Positions 33,007 through 46,000 of a stretch of 64,000 bases of DNA are shown here, piece by piece (position 1 is the stretch's first letter; every line of letters starts with the position of its first letter). The stretch comes from Cryptomeria japonica (Eukaryota > Streptophyta > Pinopsida > Cupressales > Cupressaceae). Both the position numbers and the translations under genes were made by a program. The notes under the pieces are model-generated. The model made no database searches and had not been told where the DNA came from. It saw nothing but the letters and a program-made list of their open reading frames with translations. Where the stretch lies: NCBI RefSeq assembly GCF_030272615.1, contig NC_081406.1, forward strand, positions 242,599,218 through 242,663,217, in the 5' to 3' direction.

Positions 33007-36000
33007 TGGCATCAACTTCTATATTTAATCCCTACCAAAAGGAGAGTCCCAGATTTGATGGTGAAAATTAAAATATATGGAAGGAGCAAATGAAGATTCA
33101 TCTTAGATGTCTTGGAGATGAAGTTTGGGAGATAACAGAGAAAGGGTATGTACCTCATGATCCTAATTCTGGAACTCTGACACCTCCTGATGAGAAGAAG
33201 AAAGTTGATAATGATGTCAGAGTGAAAGAAGCATTGTTAAGTACCCTATCAGATGAGAAGCTATTGAATGTCATAGAGCTGGAAAATACAAAGCAGAACT
33301 GGTTGAAGCTTGAAACTCTTTTATGAAGGTGACCAAGTAGTAAAGATTGCAAAACTTGAAGGTTACCGGGTGAGATATGAAACTTTGAAGATGGAAGAAG
33401 ATGAGAAGATAAATTCTTTCATGGATAGAGTGAATGAGATTGTCATGGGAATCAAATGTTGCGATGGAAATGTTAATGAGGATGAGGTTGTGTCAAAGAT
33501 TTTGAGAGTTCTACCTTCGACTTACAAAATGAAGGCTACTGCAAAAAATGAACTCCGAACAATTTCAAATACCCCTATTACTAGAGATACATTACTTGGG
33601 AAGTTGATGACTTTTGAACTTGAAGAAATTGGAGATTAGAGTGCTACTAAAACTGAGACTGTATTTAAAGCATCTGCCTCTGGTAAGCAGACAAATTGGA
33701 AGGAATTATATGCTAAAGAATTGGAAGACATTGAGAGAGAAGACATAGAACTTGAAGAGTCGCAAGCCCTAATTGCCAGAAGAATCCCTAAAGGACCAAT
33801 TGGAAGTAAATATGAAGGAAAAGTTCCTTTTAAATGTTTTTCATGCAATAAGATTGATCATTTTTCTTCTAGATGTCCTGAAAGAATTGCTAGGAATCAA
33901 GAAAGATTTATGAGGAGTTATAAACCTAATCCGGAATATCAAAGCAGACCTAGATTTAGAAGGAATAAGGATAAATCATTTTACTATGTTGGTGATGATG
34001 ATTTTGGTATTATTGATGATGATGATGATGAACCTGTGAGTGGATCTGGTAATGGAAGCTCTAGTAAAGATTGGGTCTTTATTGATATCGAGGATGATTC
34101 TCTGAAACCTGTCATTGATGCAAATCATTCTGAGGAGAAGGATCTAGCTGCTAAAATTGAAGAGAAGGATGAATGGGTTATAGACAGTGGTTTCTCACAT
34201 CACATGACCGACGGCAAGAGGAAATTCCTGTCTTTGCAAGAATTTGATGGTGGACAAGTCAGATTTGGAGACAACAAGGAATGCAAGATCAAAGGCAAAG
34301 GAACAATATCCTTGGATGGTAAGACTAATACTAACAATGTTTATTATGTTGAAGGTTTGAAGCATAATCTTTTGAGTGTAGGTCAGATGGTGGATAGAGG
34401 ATTTCATTTACAATTCAAAGAGGGAAAGTGCAAGATTATCAATAGATCTGGTTTGGAAATTGCATCTGGAACTTAGACCGAAGGAAACATCTTTCATTTG
34501 AACTTCGGTGAGAAGGCTTCCTTTATTGCTCAGACTGATGAAAGTTGTATATGGCATAAGAGGACGTGTCACATGAATTTGATTGCATAGTGAAGATCAG
34601 TTCAACTCAGGCTGTTAGAGATTTATCCAAGATTATCAAACCTCATAACCCGGTATGTAGAGAATGTCAAATGGGTAAGAAAGTTAGAACTTCTTTCAGA
34701 AGCATACATGATAAATCTAATGAAATTCTTGATCTTATCCATACTGATCTGTGTGGAACAACAAGGACTAAAAGTTTTCAAGGTGATAGATACTTTATGT
34801 TGCTTATTGATGATTACTCTAGAATGATGTGGGTTACATTTTTGAAAGAAAAATCAAAAGCTCTTGAGAAATTCAAAATTTTCAAAGCTATGGTTGAGAC
34901 AAAAATAGGATTGAAGATAAAATGTTTAAGATCAAATCAAGGCGGTGAATTTGCATCCGGTGAGTTCAACAACTTTTGTGAGAAGCATGGAATCAGAAGA
35001 CAATTTTCTGCACCTAGGACTCCACAACAGAATGGAATAGCGGAAAGGAAGAACAAAACTATCTTAGATACTGCAAGGTCAATGGTGATGGAAGCCAAAT
35101 TGCCTGATATCTATTGGAGAGAAGTTGTCAATATTGCGGTATACACTTTCAACAGAGTACACATAAAAGGTGATACCAGTAAGACTCCTTATGAATTATG
35201 GTTCGATCATACTCCTACTGTTAGATATTTCAAAAATTTTGGAAGTAAATGCTATATCAGAAGAGATGATACATTAGGGAAATTTAATCCTAGATGTGAT
35301 GAAGGAATATTTTTGGGTTATTCTACTAAGAGTAAAGCATATAGATGTTATAACAAAAAACTGAATAGGATAATGGAAAGCATAAATGTCAAAGTGGATG
35401 AGCAAGGTAATAATCAGATCAGATCATATGACCATGGACCAGAAGATGAGATTGTCAAATAAAAATCGGTTGTGCAAGAATTAGTTCAGAGCATTGATCC
35501 AATTGCTCCGATAACATCAAAAAATTCCACAATGACTATTGATGAACAGAAAGAGTCAGAAAGTCAAGACGATCCAAAGACTCCCAAGTATGTGAAGTTG
35601 AATCATTTTGAAGATCAGATCATTGGAGATAAGAGGAAAGGTGTGATGACAAGAAGAAGGTTGGTTGTTGAAGAGGTATGTTTAATTTCTCAAATTGAAC
35701 CAAAATCATTTATTGAAGCAAGTAAAGATGAGAATTGGATGAGATCTATAGAAGAATAATTGAATCAGATAGAAAAGAATAAAACATGAAAATTGGTTCC
35801 TAAGCCTAAAGATAAAAATGTTTATTGGAACCAAATGGGGTTTCAGGAATAAATTAAATGAGGAAGGTCGGGTTGTAAGGAACAAGGCTAGATTGGTTTG
35901 CGAAGGATATTCACAGGAAGAAGGAGTTGATTATGATGAAACTTATGCTCTGGTTGCAAGGATTGAAGCGGTACGACTATTTCCTTCCTATGCTGCACAC

Positions 36001-37200
36001 AAGAACTACAAGGTATATCAGATGGATGTTAACTGTGCATTTATGAATGGAGATCTTGAAGAGGAAGTCTACATTGAGCAACCTAGTGGATTTTCATTAT
36101 TAGAGGACAAGGACATGGTTTGCAGATTGTAGAAAGCTTTATATGGATTGAAACAAGCCCCTAGAGCATGGTATGCTAGATTAGAAAAATATCTTTCAAA
36201 GCTTGGTTTTAGCAAAAGTAATGTTGATAGTAACTTATATTATAAGATTGAGCATGATGACATACCGATTATTGAAGTCTTTGTTGATTATATCATTTTT
36301 GGAGAAGAATAAAGTTTATGCATGAAATTTGCTGATGATATGAAGAATGAATTTGAAATGTCTATGATTGGAGAGATGAAATTTTTCTTAGGTTAGAAAA
36401 TTACTCAGACTGATAAAGGTATTTTCATTTGTCAAACTAAGTATGTGAAGGAATTTCTTAAGAAATTTGGTCTTGGAAACTCAAAACCTATTGGTACTCC
36501 TATGATAATCAGTTGCAAATTGTCTAAAGAAGATGAATCCTTGACAATGAACCCATCTAGATACAAATCAATGATTGGTGGATTGTTGTACTTAAATCAG
36601 ACCAGACTGGATATAATGAATGTTGTATGCATTGCTTCTAGATTTCAGTTTGATTCAAGAGGAAGTCATGATATTGTTGTTAAAAGAATATTCAGATATT
36701 TGGTAGGAACAACAGATTATGGGTTATGGTATCCAAAGGATGATGATTTCAGATTATGTGCCTATACAAACTTAGATTGGACAGGAGATGTGGATGATCG
36801 AAACAACACTACAAGTGGTGCATTCTTTCTTGGGAAGAAGTTGGTTTCATGGCTTGGCAAGAAACAATCATGCACTTCATTATCTATTGCTAAAGTTGAA
36901 TATGTAGCGGCTGCAACTAACTGCACTCAGATTTTATGGATGAAGCAAATGTTGAAGGATATAAGGGTAAGTTATAATGAGCCTATTGTTATTCACTGTG
37001 ATAATACTACTGCTATTGATATGCCAAAGAATCTGGTATTTCATTCCAAATCATAACACATTTCTATAAGGTATAATTTCTTGAAGGAAAAGTTTGAAGC
37101 AAAGGAAGTCATATTGCTTTATGTGCCTACTAAGGAAAGGATTACAAATATTCTAATGAAACCATTGCCTAAAGATACCTTTGAATATCTCAGAGATACT
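33007..37200 (+). pseudogene. Copia I gag-pol polyprotein
   Basis: Starts MASTSIFNPYQKESPRFD. Gag region at 33090-33640; zinc knuckle CFSCNKIDHFSSRC (33835); protease WVIDSGFSHHMTDGKRKFL (34175, usually DSG-A/C-S); GAG-pre-integrase WHKRTCHMN (34552). In integrase the second catalytic Asp reads RSNQGGEF instead of RSDNGGEF (34930) while GIAERKNKT is kept. RT: KARLVCEGYSQEEGVDYDET (35885) and KALYGLKQAPRAWYARL (36134), with the YVDD box changed to FVDY (36282). RNase H: VEYVAAATNCTQILWMKQML (36895) and NTTAIDM. Frameshifts near 33061, 33315, 34570 and 35825; stops at 33637, 34474, 35460, 35757, 35788, 36130, 36310, 36394 and 37054. The two active-site losses mean it could not be active. Confidence 0.92.
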
Positions 37201-37998
37201 CTCAAAAGAGAACTGACCGGATTATGCAGCAAGAGTAACACAACGAAAGCAATAAGAAAACATAGCAAAATTACTGAAACGGATCATATTATTGTCTTAG
37301 AACCTTCGACAACCAACCGATCATCATCAAACAATCATCATAGAACATCCGGTAGTCAACCTGTTACATGCAGGCTACAAGCCAGATACACTCCATCCGG
37401 AACTCTCAGAGTCAATCGGATCACTAATCAACAATATAAATCTTTTATTCTGATTTCTACTTCTTTCCCCATAAATGCTTACATGATACCCTATATATAC
37501 CCTCCGGAACATATTCGGGTCGGCAACAAATGATTACAATTACCAATGCAGGAAAATGAAACGTGTAACTAGGTCGACCCTAACAATGAAAGAAATTCTT
37601 TCGGAAAATAACAACCAAGAACTGCAGATCAGCAGGAAGGTCGGCCACACACCAAAGAACATTGGACAAGACCCCAAATAGATCCACACACCAAGAAACA
37701 TCTCCGAAAATGAAGGAAAACCAACCGGTAAGCACAAGAACTATCCCGGAACCCAGAAACAGTCAAACCGAGAGTGATAACTAGTCGAAAAAGAATCCAA
37801 ATGGGCTAAAAATCTGAATTAAGCACATAAACCAGCCTAGAAATTGAAAATAGGATCAACAATGAAAAGCAAGCAACTACCGACACCTTCTGGTAGGAAC
37901 ACATAAAACTGCACACTGAACTGAATAAGAACTAAATTGAAAGTAAATATTTTTGGTTGATGCAAGATTACTCATAGACCGGGGATGCTCCTGCATCA
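37184..37998 (-). repeat. 3' LTR of the gag-protease gypsy
   Basis: On the minus strand it begins TGATGCAGGAGCATCC (from 37998). It matches 40086-40908 down to GAACTGACYGG at about 37211. The last 20 or so bases of the other LTR are missing or replaced at the left edge. A TATA-like CTATATATACC (plus strand, 37491-37501) is shared by both LTRs. Confidence 0.82.
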
Positions 37999-38037
37999 GA
38001 CACCCCTGGTAGAAATAGATGTTCCATGAGAGGCAAC

Positions 38038-39924
38038 TCATGAACATCGAAAAGGATTCGGGATAAATACCCCATGCTCATTTATGATCCAAACATCTTC
38101 CTTATCTACAAACCTCTTCTTTAGCTCCTGTGGGATCTCAACCAGATTCTCTAACCCCTGACTCTCTTTGTTTCTCTTCCTTTGCTTTAGATCTACACAT
38201 TGTTTGTGCTTACCACTCTCTTTCTTTTGCAACTCTGATTTGTTTCTACCACAAGACTTCATTCGGTTTGTCACCATAATCTTTTCGTCATCTAGTTCTA
38301 TTTGTCCATCAAGCTTATCTATCAGATCCATTTGTAGACTCATGTCATCTTCCAGTATAACCTTTGCAACTAGTTTCTCAGTACTACAACTTTTCTCAAG
38401 ATTTAGGTTCTTCACCTCCTTCTCTTTCTCCTTCAAAGAAGTCAATGTGAACTTTTGCCCATCCTTCTCAATAGTGATTAGGTTTCTTCTACAGTCATAA
38501 ATAGCTCCTCTATCAAACTGCCAAGGTCTTCCAAACAAGACATGACAAGCACTCATAGATACGACATCACACAAGACCTCATCCCTAAAAGGCCCAATAT
38601 AAAAATTCACCAAACACTGCTCCTTTACTTCTAACTCTTGATCATCTTGTAACCAACTTACCTTGTAAGGACAAGGGTGCTCAAGCCTCTTCTATCCAAG
38701 ATTCACTACCATCTCCTCGGATACCAAATTATTAGTACTTCCACTATCCACAATAGCCTTGCAACACTTACTACCTGATTTGCACACAGTCCGAAAAAGA
38801 CTCTTTCTCTTAGTAGATCCGGTATCTTCACTGCTTTGCTCCATCATGACTCTTCTAAATGTAAGGGATTCTCCTTGCTCTGGTGCACAGTCAGTTTTGA
38901 TAGCTTCACCTTCTAGTGCCTCATTTGCCACACAACTTCTTGCCATTCCCTGCTTACATTCATAAAATATATGCCCGGTTTCTCCACACTTGAAACATTT
39001 GCTGGGAAATTCTCTATCGGTACTACCACTGCCTTTCCTTTGTGTTTTTTGTTCTGGTTCTTTACTCCACTTAGGTTTTGATTGTTCTTCCACATTATGC
39101 TTCTCTGTACTCATCTGCCCCTTGAATCTCTCCTTCTCTCTAAGGTTATTCAGCTATTTTATTCTCACCTTTTCCTCACCCTTCAAAGCATACTGGTAAG
39201 CTTCTTCAACTATGGAAACCCTCAACATACTCATCTCATCCTGAATGTTAAATGCAAGTCCATTTATGTACCTTGCCACCTTTTCTCTATCCATCTCTCT
39301 ATGTCCAGATCTAATCATCACCTTGTAGAATTTTTTAGTATATTCTTTCACAGTCATGTTTCTCTGTTTCAAGTTCTGCAACTTCTTGAACAATTCCAAC
39401 TCATAGTCTCCCGGTATGAACTTGGCCTTTAATCTTGCAACCATCTGTCTCGACCGGGTGATCTTCATTTCTCCATTCTCCACTCTATCTTTCTGTAATT
39501 CTTTCCACCATAAGGCAGCATGCCCTTTCAACTTAGTCTGTGCCAACCGGACTCTCTGTGGGTCGTTGACATCCTCAAACTCAAAGTAATCCTCCAACTC
39601 TCTGATCTAGTCAATTAGATCCTCCGGGTTCTGTGTTCTGGAAAAGTTTGAAACTTTGACTTTATGAACTTTACTCGCTTGCGCCACTGCTCTCAATAAT
39701 ATTTCCTCTCTTCCGTCTTCCGATCCTTCAACCTCTTCCACTTCAAGTTCTTCATCGACTTCTTCACACTTATCATTAGATCCTGGGTTCCTCCGCAAAC
39801 CAGCCAATGCGTTCTGGATTTTGTTCCTCACCTCATTCTTGAAATCCTTCATCATCTGCTCTACCCTCCAGGGGTTCATCCTTCTAGGCAACATCTCCTC
39901 TTTCGCTTTGATGAATTGCCTCAA
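38038..39924 (-). pseudogene. Gag-protease polyprotein of the non-autonomous gypsy
   Basis: One minus-strand frame of 629 codons with only three premature stops (39607, 39154, 38692), all readable as lost Gln or Trp/Leu codons. Retrotransposon gag domain at about 39600-39160 (AQTKLKGHAALWWKELQ, LKQRNMTVKEYTKKFYKVM). CCHC knuckle CFKCGETGHIFYEC (39000). Protease with IVDSGSTNNLVSEEMV (38745). The usual segment before gypsy RT follows, VSMSACHVLFGRPWQFDRGA (38560). It ends in a Lys/Glu-rich tail rather than RT. Structural protein and protease would support particle formation if intact. The wording of the protease-RT linker resembles chromovirus-type gypsy. Confidence 0.88.
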
Positions 39925-40069
39925 CTCGAAGATCTAACTATTGGTTTCAATTGCCTCTCACTCTGCGATCTATTGAACACAGGCATAGCCTGCCTCCAAT
40001 TGGTGATCTATCCACCCAAAGGAATGCCTCAAAGTTCGCAAACAACTCTTCCACCAACCGGTTCATAAC

Positions 40070-40085
40070 CAACTCTTATATCAAT
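40070..40085 (-). other. Primer-binding site of the gag-protease gypsy
   Basis: On the minus strand TTGATATAAGAG follows the 5' LTR end (GGCTGCATCA). It agrees with the initiator-tRNA complement TTGGTATCAGAG at 10 of 12 positions. Confidence 0.6.
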
Positions 40086-40908
40086 TGATGCAGCCATAAC
40101 CAGTAAACCCTCAAAAGAGAACTGACTGGCTTATGCAGCAAGAGTAACACAACGAAAAGTAACAAGAAAACATAGCAAGATTACTGAAACAAATCATATT
40201 ATTGTCTTAGAACCTCTGGCAACCAACCAATCATCATCAAACAATCATCATAGAACATCTGGTAGTCAACTCGTTACATGCAGACTACAAGCCAGATACA
40301 CTCCATTCAGAACTCTCGGAGTCACCAGATCACTAATCACTAATCTAAATCTTTTATTCTAATTTCTACTTTCTTCCCCACAAATGATTATATGATACCC
40401 TATATATACCCTTCGTAACATATCTGGGTCAGCCACAAAAGATTACATTTACCAATGTAGGAAAATGAAACGTGTAACGAGGTCGACCCTAAGAATGAAA
40501 TAAATTCTTCTGGAAAATAACAACCAAGAAATGTGGATCAGTAAGAAGGTCGGCCACATGCCAAAGAACATCGGACAAGACCCCAAATAGATCCACACGC
40601 CAAGAAACCACTCTGAAAATGAAGGAAAACCAACCGATAAGCATAAGAACTGTCCCAGAACCTAGAAACAATCAAATTGGGAGCGATAACTAGCCGAAAA
40701 AGAATCCAAATGGACTAAAAATTTGGAATCAAGCACATGAACCAGCCTGGAAACTAAAAATAGGATTTGCAATGATAAGCAAGCAACTACCGACACCTAC
40801 TAGCAGGAACACATAAAACTGCACACTGAACTAAATAAGAACTAAATTGAAAGTAAATATTTTTGGTTGATGCAAGATTGCTCATAGACCAGGGAGGCTC
40901 CTATATCA
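40086..40908 (-). repeat. 5' LTR of the gag-protease gypsy
   Basis: On the minus strand it starts TGATATAGGAGCC (40908) and ends GGCTGCATCA (40086). The body matches 37211-37998 with many transitions. The TATA-like CTATATATACC recurs near 40400 (plus-strand coordinates). Confidence 0.87.
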
Positions 40909-41240
40909 CTTTGAATATCTTGGAGATCAGTTGGGGGTCACCACCCCTCCGACAGAGACTTAGAGATGCAGGGATGCGTCAATCCGGTGAGCTCATCAGA
41001 CATACATTTTGATCTGGGTTGATGGGATGATGTTGCTGCTCAGGGGGAGTAGTCAGTTGTTTGGTTTAGTATTTTGGTTTGGCATCAGCCCTTTGTCATT
41101 GATGTCAAAGGGGGAGACAATGTTCATATGAAAATAAAAAAATCTTAGGGGGAGAAATATTTTGTTGGTTCTTGATTGTTTGGGTAGATTGTTGGCATTC
41201 CTTGGCACTTGGATGTTTTTCACATTCAATGTTGTCATCA
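40909..41240 (+). pseudogene. Copia I coding end and 3' untranslated segment
   Basis: The sequence resumes the copia RNase H C-terminus: TTTGAATATCTTGGAGATCA encodes FEYLGDQ and leads to LGVTTPPTET and a stop at about 40959. A non-coding segment rich in CAGGGGGAG and AAAGGGGGAGA motifs follows, leading up to the copia II duplication ATGCC. Confidence 0.8.
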
Positions 41241-41245
41241 ATGCC
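41241..41245. other. Copia II target-site duplication ATGCC, left copy
   Basis: ATGCC directly precedes the 5' LTR and recurs at 47936-47940 after the 3' LTR. Confidence 0.93.
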
Positions 41246-41697
41246 TATTGGTGTAATTATTTATTCTTATAGGATATAATTACACTTTACTTAAGTTAAC
41301 TTAGGATAATGCATTTCATTGTAGTTTGGATATGAGACACTTAGGGAAGTGTGCACATAGGAATGATGCTTGTAGGAGAAATTCCATCTTTTATGGTCTT
41401 ATCTTGTTGTTACATTCCACATTCGGTGGGTGATCCACCTCTTGTGGAATATTATATTATTTCTCCTACCTACCCCTACTTTTTCTTACCTACCCTTGTT
41501 TCTCATTGAGCCACGTGTCATGATTGTGTGCTCACATATCCATTTGGCCTTGCCTATATAAGCAGGCGCATATTCATTGTATTTGTTAATCCAATTTGTC
41601 ATTTGCATATTGATGAGAATACAGTTTATTCTTGTCAAACTATTGTCTCTCTTTTGTATGCTTTTTATTTTACCCTTGATCTTGGCAAAATCTCACA
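41246..41697 (+). repeat. Copia II 5' LTR
   Basis: Begins TATTGGTGTA (TG of the other LTR changed to TA) and ends AAAATCTCACA. A TATA box CTATATAAG lies at 41554-41562. Confidence 0.95.
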
Positions 41698-41710
41698 TGG
41701 TATCAGAGCC
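41698..41710 (+). other. Copia II primer-binding site
   Basis: TGGTATCAGAGCC, an exact complement of the plant initiator-methionine tRNA 3' end, abuts the LTR. Confidence 0.95.
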
Positions 41711-43080
41711 ATTGGGGCTTCATTGATTGGTTTTAGGAGACATCTTGGAAGGCTTCTAATTTCGGATTTGAGGTACTGCATGTTTTGGAGGCATCCTAGA
41801 TCATTTTTGACCTCACTATTGCATCAGGGAGGCCATTTCCATAAAAATCAAGTATAAACTCGACCTATTTTGGCAAAAGTTGAATTTTGGGTGTTGGAGG
41901 AATTTTTTACCCAATTTGGGTAGCACGGTACGGATTTAAAAAAATATATATATTTTTCTATGTGAAAATATAATTTCTATCTTTAAAAAAATATTTTCGC
42001 AGATTTTTTTTTTTTTTAAAAGGGAAAAGTTGATTTTTTTTTTATAAAATATATTATATACGAGGGGGGTACGTTAACCCCACCCCTCATACCCTGCACA
42101 ATCTACAAGGACCCACCGTATTGTCTGACCCATGTAGCATCTTCCAGTACCATGCAATGTCTTCCGGCTCCTTGTAGCGGCACACTTAGCCTCGTTGGTG
42201 ACACGCAACCCGCCGACCCCATAGCCCTGTCGGTCGCTCACCGCCGATAGCCCCGTCGCACGCTGCCATCGACTGCGAATGCCCGTTGACCATCTTGTCG
42301 GCCCCGCCTCTCGCCGGCCCTCGATGATCATGTTGTCGACCTCCGACCCCGTTGCGACTGACTGTCGGCCTCAATCCTCGCCGGCTCCGACCATCAACCA
42401 GCCACCAATGACCTCACGCCAACCTGCCACATGCCTGATACCTCCCTCTGGCGGGCCCACATTCGCCACGTGGTAGGTGGCCACTGGCTCATGGGTAAGA
42501 CATTGTGACACATCACACGTACAACCATCTGCCACGACATCATATCTGTACAGTGGGCAAGGGGGTGTGACGATCATTTTGATGGTCATACGATCGTCAA
42601 ATTTAACACAGTAAATTGTTGACGTTAGCCTGCGTCAACACCTTTTTTGAAAAAAATTAGACCCCTCTCCGTTGAGCAGTTTGATTTTTTGGGTCAACTT
42701 TGGAGGCCCATAACTTGCTCAATTATGCTCCTTTTTTGGTGAATTTTTTTTTTTTATTTGGGCTAATTTTTCATGCTCTCCACAGTGGTGTGGTCATTTT
42801 TTAAATTTTTGCAGAGATTTTGAGTGGATATTGTACTTTCAGAAATTGGTCTTTTTTGGCCTACTTGGTACTTGTAATTTGCTTGGATCTTAGTTTAGAT
42901 CTCTTGCATTATTAGTTTGAGTCTCCTTTGGCCTATTTGAGGCAGTTGTAAAGTTGAAATCAGAAGTCCACTTTGTCTTTTTTTGCAAGTGGCCCATTGT
43001 ACATGCACTAAGTATAAAGTGCCAAATCATCATTTTTTTTGGGGGGGGGTTTCTTTGATTGAGTGAATTTGGGGGGGTGT
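41711..43080 (+). other. Long copia II leader with a GC-rich block
   Basis: No supported gene. Homopolymer T/A runs (41936-42056) precede an abruptly GC-rich segment at about 42070-42560 with many GCCGAC/CCGCCG blocks. That segment gives overlapping open frames on both strands purely from composition. A T-rich stretch leads into gag. Confidence 0.7.
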
Positions 43081-43081
43081 C

Positions 43082-46000
43082 TTGCGTGATTGTGCCTCTC
43101 TTTCCTTGTGCTCTTTCATTTTTGTTGCTACAAGTCCTCATAAATTTCCACCTTTAACTCCACATAACTATGCATCTTGGAAAAATAAAGCATGGAGCAA
43201 ACTAATGGAAACGGGACTCACACATTACATAGATGGAACAATAGTAGCACCAATAGATCCTAAGGCTAATCCTAATGCTCAGTTAGAATGGCTCACTAAA
43301 AATTGCATGGCTCTTGGAACTTTGCGTAAGTATGTATCAGATGACCTCATTTTTCACATTGAGAAGTGTTCTACAATCAAAGAGGCTTGTGATATCTTTC
43401 AAAAATTGTATGGTCAAGTTGATGAAATCAGAGGCTACAAGGTTGACAATGAGCTCACCAACTTGGATCCCAAGAGTTTTGACACAATCCAAGATTATGT
43501 CACCAAAGCAAATGAGCTAAGAGCAAAGCTTAAGGATTGTGGAATTGACAAAAAAGATGCTCAGTTGATATTCAACTTGTTGGACAAGCTTTCACCTGAA
43601 TATGCAACATTTGTTTCTAGCTTCCAAACTCATCGTTTGACAGTGGGGAGTTCCTACACTGTGCCTACATTTGATGCTTTTCACAGAAATGTTGATGTTG
43701 GAACAATCTAAGTTGTTGAACATGGGGATTCTCAAGTCTTCAAAGTCCAAGGCTTTGGTGGCTAATCAAGGGAGTCAAGGCAAAGATTCCAACAAGAAGA
43801 AGAGGCAATCTAAGTCAAAGCCACAATAGGAAAAAGGACAATCATCCTCTCCATCACAAGGCGATTCTTCATCCTCTTCCAAGAAGGGGAATCCACCTAA
43901 AAAGGAAAAACCAACTTGTGCTTATTGCAAGAAGTATGGTCATGATGAGCATCGATGCCACACCAAGCAAGTTGATGAGTTGACAAATCTTCTTAAGAAG
44001 AACAACATCAATTTGCCATCCGCCTACAACAAGAAGGACACATCTCCTTCCACTTCCTCACAGTCTAAGGGAAAAAGGAAAGCATTTGTGGCTAAAATAG
44101 GTTCTTCACAACAGTGGATACTTGACTCGGGTGCCTCTTATCACATGGGTTCTACAAAGGAGCAGTTTTCTTCATTGGAGCCATCAAAGGTACCTCACAT
44201 TTACATAGGTGATGATACACAAGTTCCAGTTGAAGGGAAATGTTTGGTTGCCATGGATGATGGAACATTTGAGAATGTTCTTTATGTTCCTAACTTATCT
44301 ACCAATCTTCTCTCTATCTACCAAATTACTCACTATGGGAATGTGAAAAAGGTTGAGTTTACACCCGATTTAGTTGTGGTAAAAGAACTTGATAATGATG
44401 CCTTGGTAGTAGTGGGATGAGTCAATGACAACTCAAGGCTTTATTCATCCTCCCACTTTGTGCCAAGTTCTCCTTCTAGGGCCTTGCTTACTCATTCAAA
44501 TTCAGAAAGTAAGCTATGGTATGAGCGGTTTGGTCACCTCAACTACCGCTACCTTGAGCAACTTAGCACTAAAGACATGGTCACAGGTCTACCTCAAATT
44601 AGTTTTTCAGAGGGTGTATGTTCAGGATGTTCCATGGGCAAGCATCCCGAGGAGAAGTATGATAAGGGGAAAGCTTGGAGAGCTTTGGAAGTTCTTCAAC
44701 TTGTTCACAACGATGTAGCAAGTCCATTTCCATCACCTTCATTTAGTAGGGCCCGCTACATCCTCACCTTCATTGATGAATACTCCTGCTTCACTCGGGT
44801 CTATTTTTTTGTTCATAAGAGTGAAGTGTTTGACATATTTCTAGACTTCAAGGCTCATGTGGAGAAGCAATCAGGGAAAGTGGTCAACATTCTTCGCACA
44901 GATAATGGAAAAGAATATGTGAACAAAAGACTTGAGGATTTTTGTACATTTGAGGGGATTGATCTTTAGCATTCAGTTGCCCACACTCTGCAACAAAGTG
45001 GAGTTGCAGAACACAAGAATAGAACTCTCAAAGAAATGGCTAGCTGTATGATACATGCACGTTCTCTTGATCCCGCCTTTTGGGCAAAGGCTATCAGTTG
45101 TGCCACACACATCCAAAATCGGGTTCCTCACAAATCTTTGATAGGTATTACTCCTTTTGAGGCTTGGGCTGGTAGGAAATCGATTGTGAGACATTTCAGA
45201 GTCTTTGGGTGTCTAGCATGGGCTTGCATTCCTCCTTAGAAACGCAAGGCATTAGAACCTCAGAGTCGGCCTTGTATTTTTGTTGGATATCCTGAGGGTG
45301 TTAAGGCATATTGATTGATCGATCCAGAGACACATGAGGTACTCATTGAGAGGAGTGTTCATTTTGAGGAAATCTCTCCTAGCTTAGCCTCACTTCCTCC
45401 TCAACCTTCCTCCATTGTGGATAGTGATGAGAGTAATTTAGATGATGAGACTCCTTTAACTTTGACTCGTAGGGTTACACCTTTGCAAGGTCCACTTGTA
45501 GTTGAGGAGCCTCATTCTCCACCTCAACCCAGACCTTGTTGGGCTTGACAGACACTTGAGTCAGCGGGTTCTCTTGTTGGGGATCCTTCAGATACATGAA
45601 GGACTTGATCACATCATCAGGACCTTCCACATGCATACATTGCTACTACTTCCGATCCACAGACATTTCAGGAAGCATCAGGGGTTCCCGAGTGGGACCA
45701 AGCTATGGAGGAAGAGTATAGTTCCGTGATGAGGATCAACACTTGGGAGTTAGTCCCTCTCCCTAAGGGGAGAAAGATGGTTCGGTGTAAGTGGATCTAT
45801 CGGACCAAGTTTGCAACAAATGGTAGTGTGGATAAGTATAAGGCTCAACTTGTTGCGAAAGGTTTCTCTCAGGTTCCAAGTGTTGACTATACTGAGACCT
45901 TTGCGCCCATAGCCAAGATGAACTCCATTCGCTTGACACTTACTATTGCTGCAACTCATGGTTGGTTGTCCATCAGATGGATGTGAAGAATGCCTTTCTT

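Larger units (their letters stand above)
37184..40908 (-). mobile_element. Non-autonomous gypsy with gag and protease only
   Basis: Minus-strand element with LTRs at about 37184-37998 (3') and 40086-40908 (5'). A primer-binding site adjoins the 5' LTR, and one gag-protease frame (39924-38038) ends about 40 bp before the 3' LTR. There is no room for RT, RNase H or integrase, so it would need enzymes from a relative. It lies inside the end of the copia I coding region. The left edge is irregular (see findings). Confidence 0.87.

Noticed and set aside
42070..42590. Several open frames in the GC-rich leader of copia II
   Set aside because: Open on both strands through base composition, no motifs, and located between the primer-binding site and gag.
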